Under the pieces are notes generated by a model. The model made no database searches. It was not told where the DNA came from and saw only the letters and a list, made by a program, of their open reading frames with translations. From assembly GCA_017483235.1 (NCBI GenBank), contig JAFULE010000231.1:1-16851 (forward strand): a DNA stretch of 16,851 nt, read 5' to 3'. Position 1 is the stretch's first letter, and each line of letters starts with the position of its first letter. Of the stretch, positions 7,081 to 13,817 are shown piece after piece. This DNA comes from Faecalibacterium sp. Lineage in GTDB: Bacteria > Bacillota > Clostridia > Oscillospirales > Ruminococcaceae. A program made the position numbers and the translations under genes.

Positions 7081-7257
7081 GCACCGTGAAAAAGGCAAGG
7101 TTTCCGGTCTTGTGTCTTGATTGAAAATCAATGATGAGGCAACGAGGTGTTTTCGTTGCCTCATTTTGTTTTTTCCTGCCTTGGTTCACGACCGGCCGCG
7201 CGCAAATAGAGGGATGCGCGGCGCGAATACGAAGAAATACGAAAAGAGGGAACAATT
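7081..7257 (+). ncRNA. Structured 5' leader of the importer operon (candidate attenuator or small RNA)
   Basis: The promoter at 7046-7074 would make a leader whose first ~94 bases end in a canonical terminator (7134-7174). Before it lies a small hairpin, TTGATT (7117-7122) with AATCAA (7126-7131). AGGCAA at 7093-7098 duplicates part of the terminator 5' arm (7137-7142), so it could pair instead with TTGCCT in the 3' arm (7156-7161), a possible antiterminator. After the terminator lies a 7-bp GC hairpin (7195-7201 with 7216-7222), then GAGGG before the ATG. I do not recognise a known riboswitch or T-box motif. Transcripts may end at the terminator as a short RNA or read through into the binding-protein gene. 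The rest of the intergenic region (6945-7045) holds only an AT-rich weak inverted repeat (about 6973-6994), which might be the end of the peptidase operon. Confidence 0.5.
7134..7174 (+). terminator. Intrinsic terminator inside the importer leader
   Basis: A perfect 12-bp stem, ATGAGGCAACGA (7134-7145) with its complement (7153-7164), a 7-base loop and a T-rich tail (TTTTGTTTTTT). It lies downstream of the strong promoter and upstream of the first gene of the operon, so it should limit or condition expression. Confidence 0.85.
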
Positions 7258-9282
7258 ATGAAGAATGCAATTACCCGCCGCCAGTTTCTGAAGGCTGCCG
7301 GTGCAACTGCTGCCCTGTCCGGCGCTGCCGGTCTGCTGACCGCCTGCGGCGGTGGATCTTCCTCCGCTGCTTCCGGTGGTGCTGGCGCGGCTGACACCAC
7401 CTACACCATCCTGTACTCCAGCCAGCCCTCCACCCTGAACTACCTGACTACCGGCTCTGACATTGAGATGACCGTTGGCGCCAACTGCGTTGACACTCTG
7501 GTCGAGTACGACAACAAGGGCGTGATGAAGGAAGGCCTGGCCACCGAGTGGACCTGGGACGCCGACACCCTGACCTGGACCTTTAAGCTGCGCGAGGAGA
7601 ACTGGGTTGACATGAACGGCGAAGTGGTGGCTCCTGTTACCGCACAGGACTTTGTGGATGCCATGAAGTATGTACTGGATCCCGCCAATGCTTCCTCCAA
7701 CTCCAGCCTGGTCACCAGCTACATTGCCGGTGCCGATGAATACTACGAGTATCAGGCCTGCCTGACCAACGCCAAGGCTGGTCTGGTGGATGAGGGCACC
7801 AGCTACACTGTGGACGCTGCCGGTGTGGTTACCGTGACCGAGGCCGACGGCACCGCCACCACCTATGACCCCGTTGCCTTCGAGACCGTGGGCGTTAAGG
7901 CTGTGGATGAGCACACCCTGCAGTACACCCTGACCTATGACTTCCCTGGCTTCCTGAGCCTGCTGGTCTATCTGCCCTACGAGCCTGCCTACGGCCCCCT
8001 GCTGGAGCAGGCCGCCGACCAGTTTGCCACCAGTGCCGAAACCACCTACAGCTGCGGCGCTTACTACCTGAGCAGCTTCGAGGTGGAAAGCTGGAGCCTG
8101 ACCAAGAATGCCGAAAACTACGACGCCGACAAGGTGTATGTGGAAGAGATCCAGCGCATTTACAACGCCGAAGCCGGCACCGTTGGCCCCGAGATGATCA
8201 AGCGTGGCGAGATCGACGAAGCCACCATCGGTTCTGACATTCTGGACAGCTGGCTGGCCGACCCCGCCACCAAGGAACTGGTGTCGATGGACCGCCCCAG
8301 CACCAACTACACCTATTTCTACCTGTTCAACTTCATGCCCTTTGCTCACAGCTTCCCCAACTGGGAAGTCGGCGGTATGGAGGCCGAATACGAGCCCGAA
8401 AACTGGGCCAAGGCCATCAACAACACCAACTTCCGCAAGAGCATCATGCATGCCATCAACAAGAACGTTACTCTGGCTGTGCAGGCCCCCGAAGGCTACG
8501 AAAGCTACAAGCTGAATACCATCACTCCTCCGTCCTTCTGCGCCACCACCGCTGGTGTGGACTACACCAAGTGCGGCAAGCTGGCCAATGTGGGCGAAAG
8601 CTTTGACGAGGCCAAGGCCAAGCAGTTCCGTGATGCTGCCATCCCCGAGCTGAAGGCTGCCGGTGTCACCCTGCCCATCAAGATTCAGGTGCCCTACAAC
8701 CCCTCCAGCACCGACTGGGATAAGGAATGCCAGGTGCTCAAGCAGCAGGTCGAGGGCGTGCTGAACGACGGTGCCGATTACATCGAGATGATCATCACCA
8801 CCGGCCCCTCTGACAACTTCCTGTCTGCGGTTCGCCGCGACGGCAAGTATGCCTTCCTGAAGTCCAACTGGGGTGCCGACTACTCCGACCCTGAAACTGA
8901 GTCTGATCCCTTCTACCAGGCCGAGGGTGCCCGCGGCAGCCGTTACAGCTACCTGCGCACCGGCGTGGAGGACGGCTTCATCACCGGCGAGACCGCTGAT
9001 GCCGTCATGAGCTACATGACCCAGATCGAGGCCGCCAAGAAGATCACCACCGACATCGACGCCCGCTACGAGGCTTTTGCCAACGCCGAGGCTACCCTGA
9101 TCGAGAATGCCCTGATCATTCCCCTGAGCATGAGCGTGCCTGCCTACATTGCCACCCGCCTGAACTACTGGGAAGGCCAGTACGCTTCCACCGGCTTCTC
9201 CAACAAGCGCATGAAGGGCATCCACCTGCTGGATCACTACGTATCCATGGCCGAGTACGAGGGCAACCGCGACGCCCGCTAA
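7258..9282 (+). CDS. Peptide ABC transporter substrate-binding lipoprotein (family 5, OppA/DppA-like), Tat-type signal
   Basis: This extracytoplasmic binding protein delivers peptides or related substrates to the permease encoded downstream. The N-terminus has a twin-arginine motif (TRRQFLK, residues 6-12), a hydrophobic stretch and a lipobox LTAC with Cys30 as the lipidation site. A Gly/Ser/Ala linker follows. The mature part reads as SBP_bac_5: a TYTILYSSQPSTLNYL start, a LATEWTWDADTLTWTFKLRE motif for the family signature, and VTAQDFVDAMKYVLDP. At 674 residues it is longer than most members. An insertion of about 60 residues around 160-220 and a PEN/NWAKAINN region near 380 account for much of this. 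Codon choice is very restricted (CTG, ACC, AAC, GAC, TAC), suggesting high expression. GAGGG lies upstream of the ATG. Confidence 0.93.
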   Translation: MKNAITRRQFLKAAGATAALSGAAGLLTACGGGSSSAASGGAGAADTTYTILYSSQPSTLNYLTTGSDIEMTVGANCVDTLVEYDNKGVMKEGLATEWTWDADTLTWTFKLREENWVDMNGEVVAPVTAQDFVDAMKYVLDPANASSNSSLVTSYIAGADEYYEYQACLTNAKAGLVDEGTSYTVDAAGVVTVTEADGTATTYDPVAFETVGVKAVDEHTLQYTLTYDFPGFLSLLVYLPYEPAYGPLLEQAADQFATSAETTYSCGAYYLSSFEVESWSLTKNAENYDADKVYVEEIQRIYNAEAGTVGPEMIKRGEIDEATIGSDILDSWLADPATKELVSMDRPSTNYTYFYLFNFMPFAHSFPNWEVGGMEAEYEPENWAKAINNTNFRKSIMHAINKNVTLAVQAPEGYESYKLNTITPPSFCATTAGVDYTKCGKLANVGESFDEAKAKQFRDAAIPELKAAGVTLPIKIQVPYNPSSTDWDKECQVLKQQVEGVLNDGADYIEMIITTGPSDNFLSAVRRDGKYAFLKSNWGADYSDPETESDPFYQAEGARGSRYSYLRTGVEDGFITGETADAVMSYMTQIEAAKKITTDIDARYEAFANAEATLIENALIIPLSMSVPAYIATRLNYWEGQYASTGFSNKRMKGIHLLDHYVSMAEYEGNRDAR

Positions 9283-9315
9283 GGCGGCGCATCCGCTTAA
9301 TTTTACACCATAGCA

Positions 9316-9359
9316 CGAAGGCTGCCTTTGGGATAAGGCAAGGGCAGCCTTCGATTTTT
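9316..9359 (+). terminator. Terminator-like hairpin between binding-protein and permease genes
   Basis: CGAAGGCTGCC (9316-9326) pairs perfectly with 9343-9353, extendable by three pairs including one G-T, and is followed by ATTTTT. It lies 33 bases after the binding-protein stop. Partial termination here would give more binding protein than transporter, and the stem can also protect the 3' end of a short mRNA. Between it and the permease start (9360-9433) I see only a weak promoter candidate (TTGCAC near 9374 with TACGAT 16 bases later). Confidence 0.75.
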
Positions 9360-9433
9360 CATGCTGGGGCCTCTTGCACAAAACCGGCATAAAGTTACGA
9401 TACTACGCAATTTAGCAGAAAGGTGCTGCGGAT

Positions 9434-10378
9434 ATGGTAAAATATCTTGCAAAACGAATCGGCCGCTCGGTGCTGACCTTGTTCATCATCGTAACGCTGG
9501 TGTTCTGTCTTCTGCGGCTGATGCCCGAAGAAGGCTATTTTGCAAACTACGAAAAAATGAGCGACGCGCAGATCCAGGCTGGTCTGCAGGCAATGGGTCT
9601 GCTGGACCCGCTGCCGGTGCAGATCGTCAATTTCTGGAAAGGCATCCTCACCGAGTTTGATCTGGGTGTAAGCCATATCTACAAGATCAACGTGCCGGTC
9701 ACCGAGGTTCTGGCCACCCGCATTCCGGTGTCGGTCAAGCTGGGCAGCATGGCGCTTTTGCTGTCGCTGCTGCTGGGCCTGCCCATGGGTCTGATGATGG
9801 GCCGGTTCAAGCACCGCCTGCCCGACAAGATCGGCACGGCTATTATTGTGTGCATTCAGGCGGTACCCGCCGCGGTGTATTACCTGTACATCCAGATGTA
9901 CGGCACCACTGCACTGGGCGTAGGCCTGCTGTTCCAGAAGGACAACTGGCTGTACTGGGTGCTGCCGGTGTGCTCGATGGCGCTGGGCAACATTGCCTTC
10001 TACGGCATGTGGCTGCGCCGCTATATGGTGGACGAAAGCAACAAGGACTATGTGCGTCTGGCCCGCGCCAAGGGCGTAAGCGAAAACGGCATTGCCTTCA
10101 AGCATGTGTTCCGCAACGCCATGGTGCCCCTGATTCAGTACATTCCTTCCGGTTTTCTGAACACGGTGGTGGGTTCGATCTACATCGAAAGCCTGTATTC
10201 CATCCCCGGCATGGGCGGCCTGCTGGTTACCTGTGTGCAAAAGCACGACAACACCATGGTGCAGGGCATCGTTCTGCTGTTTGCCTGCGTGGGCATCATC
10301 GGCCTGATTCTGGGCGACCTGCTGATGGTCATCATTGACCCGCGCATCAGCTTTGGTAAGAAAGAAGGTGGCCGCTGA
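9434..10378 (+). CDS. Peptide ABC transporter permease (OppB/DppB-like)
   Basis: This is one of the two membrane subunits that form the import channel. The 314-residue protein starts with the usual OppB layout: MVKYLAKRIGRSVLTLFIIV with the first membrane segment (about 10-29), then an extracytoplasmic region (31-95) containing the GLLDPLPVQ and FDLGVS motifs of the family. Five further segments follow at about 103-123, 133-155, 173-193, 240-262 and 277-301. The cytoplasmic EAA loop that docks on the ATPases is at about 206-234 (DYVRLARAKGVSENGIAFKHVFRNAMVPLI). AGAAAGG lies upstream of the ATG. Its stop codon overlaps the next start by one base. Confidence 0.95.
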   Translation: MVKYLAKRIGRSVLTLFIIVTLVFCLLRLMPEEGYFANYEKMSDAQIQAGLQAMGLLDPLPVQIVNFWKGILTEFDLGVSHIYKINVPVTEVLATRIPVSVKLGSMALLLSLLLGLPMGLMMGRFKHRLPDKIGTAIIVCIQAVPAAVYYLYIQMYGTTALGVGLLFQKDNWLYWVLPVCSMALGNIAFYGMWLRRYMVDESNKDYVRLARAKGVSENGIAFKHVFRNAMVPLIQYIPSGFLNTVVGSIYIESLYSIPGMGGLLVTCVQKHDNTMVQGIVLLFACVGIIGLILGDLLMVIIDPRISFGKKEGGR

Positions 10379-11397
10379 TGTTGTTCCGTATGCGAGACGA
10401 AAAACAAAAAACGCTGGAGGCACAGCTGAATGCTGCCGCCGAAGCAACCCTTACCCCCGAAGAGGAAGCCGCCCTGTTTGTGCCGGCCGAATTCAGCGAA
10501 GAAAAGGCCGAAGCCACCGGCTATTCCAACTATTCCTACTGGGGCAGCACCTTCCGCGCCTTTTTGAAAAACAAGTTTGCGGTGGTGCTGCTGATCGCCC
10601 TGCTGGCGGTGGTAACCTTTGCCTTTGTGCAGCCCCACATTCCCGGTCAGGTGGATCCCAACTACTGCGCTATCAATCCCGAAACCGGCATCCAGTACCG
10701 CAACGTGGCCCCCGGCGAGCACGGCTTTTTCTGGGGCTCCAACCCCATCGGACAGGACCTGTGGGCCCGCATCTGGGCCGGCACCCGCACCAGTCTGACC
10801 ATTGCGTTCTGCGTGGCCATCATCGAGGCGGTGCTGGGCATTACGGTGGGTGTGCTGTGGGGCTATGTGCGCCAGCTGGACTTTATCTTTACCGAGATCT
10901 ACAACATCTGCGATAACATCCCCAGCACCATTATTCTGCTGCTGATCAGCTATGTGGCCAGCCCCAGCGTGGCCACCCTGATCCTTGGCATGTCCATCAC
11001 CGGCTGGATCCAGATGGCCCGCTTTATCCGCAACCAGATCCTCATCATCCGCGACCGTGACTACAACGTGGCGTCCCGCTGCCTTGGTACCCCCACCTTC
11101 CGTATCGTGATGAAGAATCTGCTGCCCTATCTGGTGTCGGTGATCATGCTGCGCATGGCCCTTACCATTCCCGCTGCCATCGGCAGTGAGGTGTTCATCA
11201 CCTACATCGGCCTGGGCCTGTCGGTCGAGGTGCCCTCGCTGGGCAACCTGATCAACGACGGCCGCAAGGTGATGATGCAGGCCGGCCTGCAGTATCAGCT
11301 GCTGTACCCGGCCATGATCCTCAGCTTTGTTACCATTTCCTTCTATCTGATCGGCAACGCCTTCTCGGACGCCGCCGACCCGAAAAATCATGTGTAA
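10378..11397 (+). CDS. Peptide ABC transporter permease (OppC/DppC-like)
   Basis: This is the second membrane subunit. The ATG shares its A with the TGA stop of the upstream permease, so translation is probably coupled. The 339 residues begin with a charged cytoplasmic extension (1-65) rich in Glu and Ala, longer than in many OppC proteins. The first membrane segment is at about 67-86. The periplasmic-side loop contains HGFFWGSNPIGQDLWARIWAGTRTSL, the strongly conserved OppC motif. The EAA loop is in RDRDYNVASRCLGTPTFRIVMKNLLPYL, and the last segments end in ISFYLIGNAFSDAADPK, the usual C-terminal signature. The ATPase gene follows 12 bases downstream. Confidence 0.95.
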   Translation: MLFRMRDEKQKTLEAQLNAAAEATLTPEEEAALFVPAEFSEEKAEATGYSNYSYWGSTFRAFLKNKFAVVLLIALLAVVTFAFVQPHIPGQVDPNYCAINPETGIQYRNVAPGEHGFFWGSNPIGQDLWARIWAGTRTSLTIAFCVAIIEAVLGITVGVLWGYVRQLDFIFTEIYNICDNIPSTIILLLISYVASPSVATLILGMSITGWIQMARFIRNQILIIRDRDYNVASRCLGTPTFRIVMKNLLPYLVSVIMLRMALTIPAAIGSEVFITYIGLGLSVEVPSLGNLINDGRKVMMQAGLQYQLLYPAMILSFVTISFYLIGNAFSDAADPKNHV

Positions 11398-11409
11398 GGG
11401 GGCGAATCG

Positions 11410-12483
11410 ATGACCGAACTGAACAACCGGGAAGTCATTCTTTCCGCCCGCGACGTGAACATCAAGTTTGACCTGCGCGGCAAGACCCTGCACGCCATCC
11501 GCGGCATCGACCTGGACCTGTACAAGGGCGAGGTTCTGGCCGTGGTAGGTGAGTCGGGCAGCGGCAAGTCGGTGTTCACCAAGTCCTTCATGGGCCTGCT
11601 GGACGCCAACGGCTATATCTCCGGCGGCACGCTGGAATATTTTGGCCGCGACGACGGCCAGCCGGTGATGCTTTCGGACCTGAAAGGGGAGAAGGACTGG
11701 CTGAGCATCCGCGGCCGCGAGATCGCCATGATCATGCAGGACCCCATGACCAGCCTGAACCCGCTGAAAACCATCGGCCAGCAGATCATGGAGGCCGTGG
11801 TGCTGCATCAGGGCCTGAAGGGCGCCGAGGCCAAAGCCAAAACGCTGGAATACCTGCGGGACGTGGGCATTGTGGACGCCGAGCGCCGCTTTGACCAGTA
11901 CCCCCACGAGTTTTCGGGCGGCATGCGCCAGCGCGTGGTGATCGCCATTGCGGTGGCCTGCAACCCCCAGATCCTGATCTGTGACGAACCCACCACCGCG
12001 CTGGACGTGACCATTCAGGCCCAGATCCTTGAACTGCTGAAGGAGATGCGGGTCAAGTACAAGCTGACCATCGTGCTGATCACCCACGACCTTGGCGTTG
12101 TGGCCAACATTGCCGACCGTGTGGCGGTGATGTACGCCGGCGATATTGTCGAGATCGGCACCTCGGACGAGGTGTATTACGACCCCCGGCATCCCTATAC
12201 CTGGGCGCTGCTGTCCAGCATGCCGCAGGTGGGCGTAAAGGGCGAGGATCTGTTCAACATTCAGGGTACCCCGCCCAACCTGTTCGTCCACATCGAGGGC
12301 GACGCCTTTGCTCCCCGCAACCCCCACGCGCTGAAGATCGATTTCGTCAAGCGCCCGCCTTACTTTGAGGTGTCGCCCACCCACAAGGCCAAAACCTGGC
12401 TGCTGGATCCGCGCGCACCCAAGGTAGACCCGCCCGCTGTGGTGGAAAAACTGCGCAATGGAGGTCTGCACCGTGGAAAATAA
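11410..12483 (+). CDS. Peptide ABC transporter ATPase (OppD/DppD-like) lacking the usual C-terminal cysteines
   Basis: This is a nucleotide-binding subunit that powers import at the inner face of the membrane. It has Walker A GESGSGKS (47-54), a Q-loop at Gln110 in MIMQDPMTSLNP, signature FSGGMRQRV (168-176), Walker B ILICDEP (188-194) and switch His226. The C-terminal oligo_HPY region starts at HPYTWALLSSMP. In most OppD/DppD proteins this region ends in a four-cysteine pattern (GCxFxPRCxxAxxxC...C). Here the aligned residues appear to be Asp298, Asn304, Asp311 and Thr329, so the cysteine set is gone although the surrounding sequence is kept. The 357-residue length is normal. GGGGGG lies just before the ATG. 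The ORF overlaps the next gene by 11 bases. Confidence 0.94.
   Translation: MTELNNREVILSARDVNIKFDLRGKTLHAIRGIDLDLYKGEVLAVVGESGSGKSVFTKSFMGLLDANGYISGGTLEYFGRDDGQPVMLSDLKGEKDWLSIRGREIAMIMQDPMTSLNPLKTIGQQIMEAVVLHQGLKGAEAKAKTLEYLRDVGIVDAERRFDQYPHEFSGGMRQRVVIAIAVACNPQILICDEPTTALDVTIQAQILELLKEMRVKYKLTIVLITHDLGVVANIADRVAVMYAGDIVEIGTSDEVYYDPRHPYTWALLSSMPQVGVKGEDLFNIQGTPPNLFVHIEGDAFAPRNPHALKIDFVKRPPYFEVSPTHKAKTWLLDPRAPKVDPPAVVEKLRNGGLHRGK
12460..12464 (+). promoter_or_regulatory. Ribosome binding site that favours a GTG start for the OppF-like gene
   Basis: GGAGG lies eight bases before GTG 12473 and overlaps the upstream in-frame ATG at 12458. That ATG is therefore more likely part of the ribosome binding region than the start codon. 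Confidence 0.65.
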
Positions 12484-13414
12484 AGAACGTGAAGTGCTGC
12501 TGCAGGTCAAAGACCTGCAGATCAGCTACGGCAGCGGCCGCAAAAAGTATGTGGCGGTGAAAAACGCCAACTTCGAGATCTATAAGGGCGAAACCTTTGG
12601 TCTGGTGGGCGAGTCGGGCAGCGGCAAAACCACCATCGGCCGCGCCATCATGCGCATCATTCCCACCAGCGGCGGCGAGATCCTGTACAAGGGTCAGAAA
12701 ATCAACGGCCGCATCTCCCGCGCGCTGGACCGCAAGGTCATCAAGGAAATTCAGATGATCTTCCAGGATCCGCAGGCTTCGCTGAACGAGCGCGCCAAGG
12801 TCAGCTACATTGTGGGCGAAGGCCTGATGAATGTGCGCAAAGAGCTTACCGCCCAGCAGCGGGAAGAGCTGGTGCGTCAGGCACTGGGCGAAGTGGGCCT
12901 GCTGCCCGAGTTTGCCAGCCGCTTCCCCCACGAGTTTTCGGGCGGCCAGCGGCAGCGCATCGGCATTGCCCGCAGCCTGATCGTCGAACCCGAGTTCATC
13001 ATTGCCGACGAGCCCATCTCGGCGCTGGATATGTCCATCCGTGCACAGGTGCTCAATCTGCTGCGTCAGCTGCAGCGCGAGCGCGACATCACCTATCTGT
13101 TCATTGCACATGACCTGTCGGTAATGCGGTATATCTCTGACCGTATCGCGGTCATCCACAAGGGTGATATCGTTGAACTGGCCGACGCCGAAGAGCTGGT
13201 CAGCCATCCGCTGCACCCCTACACCCGTGCGCTGCTGTCGGCTCTTCCCATGCCGGATCCCCGCTACGAGCGGGAAAAGCGGCTGCAGGTGTACGATCCC
13301 ACCATGCACAACTACGAGGTGGAGGGCCCCACCTGGCGCGAGGTGCGCCCCAAGCACTATGCCTACTGCAACGCCGCCGAGGCCGAAGCGTGGGCCGGGC
13401 TGTACAACGACTGA
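12473..13414 (+). CDS. Peptide ABC transporter ATPase (OppF/DppF-like)
   Basis: This is the second nucleotide-binding subunit, acting with the OppD-like protein. The GTG at 12473 is preferred because of its GGAGG; an in-frame ATG at 12458 is the alternative and would add five residues. From the GTG the protein has 313 residues. Walker A is GESGSGKT (46-53), the Q-loop is Gln98 (IFQDPQASLNER), the signature is FSGGQRQRI (155-163), Walker B is FIIADEP (175-181) and the switch His is in IAHDLSV. The C-terminal part has HPLHPYTRALLSALP and the GPTWREVRPKHYAYC end typical of OppF. The gene overlaps its neighbour by 11 bases. A strong terminator follows immediately after the stop. Confidence 0.94.
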   Translation: MENKEREVLLQVKDLQISYGSGRKKYVAVKNANFEIYKGETFGLVGESGSGKTTIGRAIMRIIPTSGGEILYKGQKINGRISRALDRKVIKEIQMIFQDPQASLNERAKVSYIVGEGLMNVRKELTAQQREELVRQALGEVGLLPEFASRFPHEFSGGQRQRIGIARSLIVEPEFIIADEPISALDMSIRAQVLNLLRQLQRERDITYLFIAHDLSVMRYISDRIAVIHKGDIVELADAEELVSHPLHPYTRALLSALPMPDPRYEREKRLQVYDPTMHNYEVEGPTWREVRPKHYAYCNAAEAEAWAGLYND

Positions 13415-13416
13415 AC

Positions 13417-13452
13417 AAAAAAGGAAGCATCCGAAAGGATGCTTCCTTTTTT
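13417..13452. terminator. Bidirectional intrinsic terminator between convergent genes
   Basis: A perfect 16-bp stem (13417-13432 with 13437-13452; AAAAAAGGAAGCATCC and its complement) closes a GAAA tetraloop. It has an A-run on one side and a T-run on the other, so it can stop transcription from both strands: the importer operon on plus and the glutaredoxin-like gene on minus, whose stop codon is 11 bases away. Confidence 0.93.
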
Positions 13453-13462
13453 ATGCAGCCGG

Positions 13463-13717
13463 TCAGTCAGCTTCGCTCATCCACCCGCAGCCCAGCTCCA
13501 GCCGGCCGTCCTCCCATGCAAAGGCAGGGATGCCGATGCCCCCGGCCTGTTTGACCGGGCCGAATTCCGGCCTGCTGTCCCGCAGGGCCAGAAAAGCCTT
13601 CAGGTTGGCGGTGCTGGCGGTGATGTCCACAAATTCGGCGGCAATGCCCTTTTCCTTCAGCAGGGCATGGGCCTCGACGCAGTCGGGGCAGATGTCGGCG
13701 CCGTAATATTTCAGCAT
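13463..13717 (-). CDS. Glutaredoxin-like thiol oxidoreductase (CPDC motif)
   Basis: This is a compact 84-residue thioredoxin-fold protein. A beta strand MLKYYGADICPDC leads into the first helix, with the redox pair Cys10-x-x-Cys13 as CPDC. The FVDITASTANLKAFLALRD segment is the second strand and helix. GIPAFAWEDG near residue 65 holds the cis-proline loop that contacts substrate thiols. A further Cys sits near the C-terminus (LGCGW). It resembles the small glutaredoxin-related proteins of Clostridia rather than classical glutathione-dependent enzymes; substrate and electron donor are unknown. AAAGGAGG (plus-strand positions 13727-13734) precedes the ATG. Its promoter lies in the divergent gap shared with the RNase Z gene. 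Confidence 0.88.
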   Translation of the reverse strand: MLKYYGADICPDCVEAHALLKEKGIAAEFVDITASTANLKAFLALRDSRPEFGPVKQAGGIGIPAFAWEDGRLELGCGWMSEAD

Positions 13718-13772
13718 GGATTGGGGCCTCCTTTGGTTTGATAATAAGATTGTAGCACAAAACAGTGGGTTG

Positions 13773-13781
13773 TGGTATCAT
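13773..13781 (+). promoter_or_regulatory. Extended -10 element for the RNase Z gene
   Basis: TGGTATCAT is an extended -10 (TG, one base, TATCAT at 13776-13781) about 37 bases before ATG 13818. No good -35 sits at the usual distance; TTGTAG at 13750 is 20 bases away. It overlaps the minus-strand -10 almost exactly. Confidence 0.45.
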
Positions 13782-13804
13782 AAAAGCACATCGTTTTATG
13801 TCAA
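13777..13804 (-). promoter_or_regulatory. Promoter for the glutaredoxin-like gene
   Basis: Read on the minus strand, a perfect TTGACA (13799-13804) is followed by a 16-base spacer and TATGAT (13777-13782), five of six matches to consensus. Transcription would begin near 13770. A second minus-strand candidate, the extended -10 TGCTACAAT, lies downstream at about 13749-13757. Confidence 0.72.
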
Positions 13805-13817
13805 AGGGGGCTGTTGT

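Noticed and set aside
7081..7174. T-box or known riboswitch in the importer leader
   Set aside because: I found no T-box GGTGGxACCGCG-like sequence and no recognisable core of a known riboswitch; only the terminator and small hairpins are supported.
7131..7394. Short plus-strand frame starting in the importer leader
   Set aside because: It starts within the terminator hairpin, overlaps the binding-protein gene out of frame and has no ribosome site; the translation looks random (Cys/Arg-rich).
7186..9390. Minus-strand open frame of about 730 codons opposite the binding-protein gene
   Set aside because: It reflects the restricted codon use of the sense gene; no ribosome site or motif supports it.
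10180..12510. Minus-strand open frame of about 770 codons opposite the permease and ATPase genes
   Set aside because: Antisense shadow of three well-defined transporter genes, with composition typical of such artefacts.
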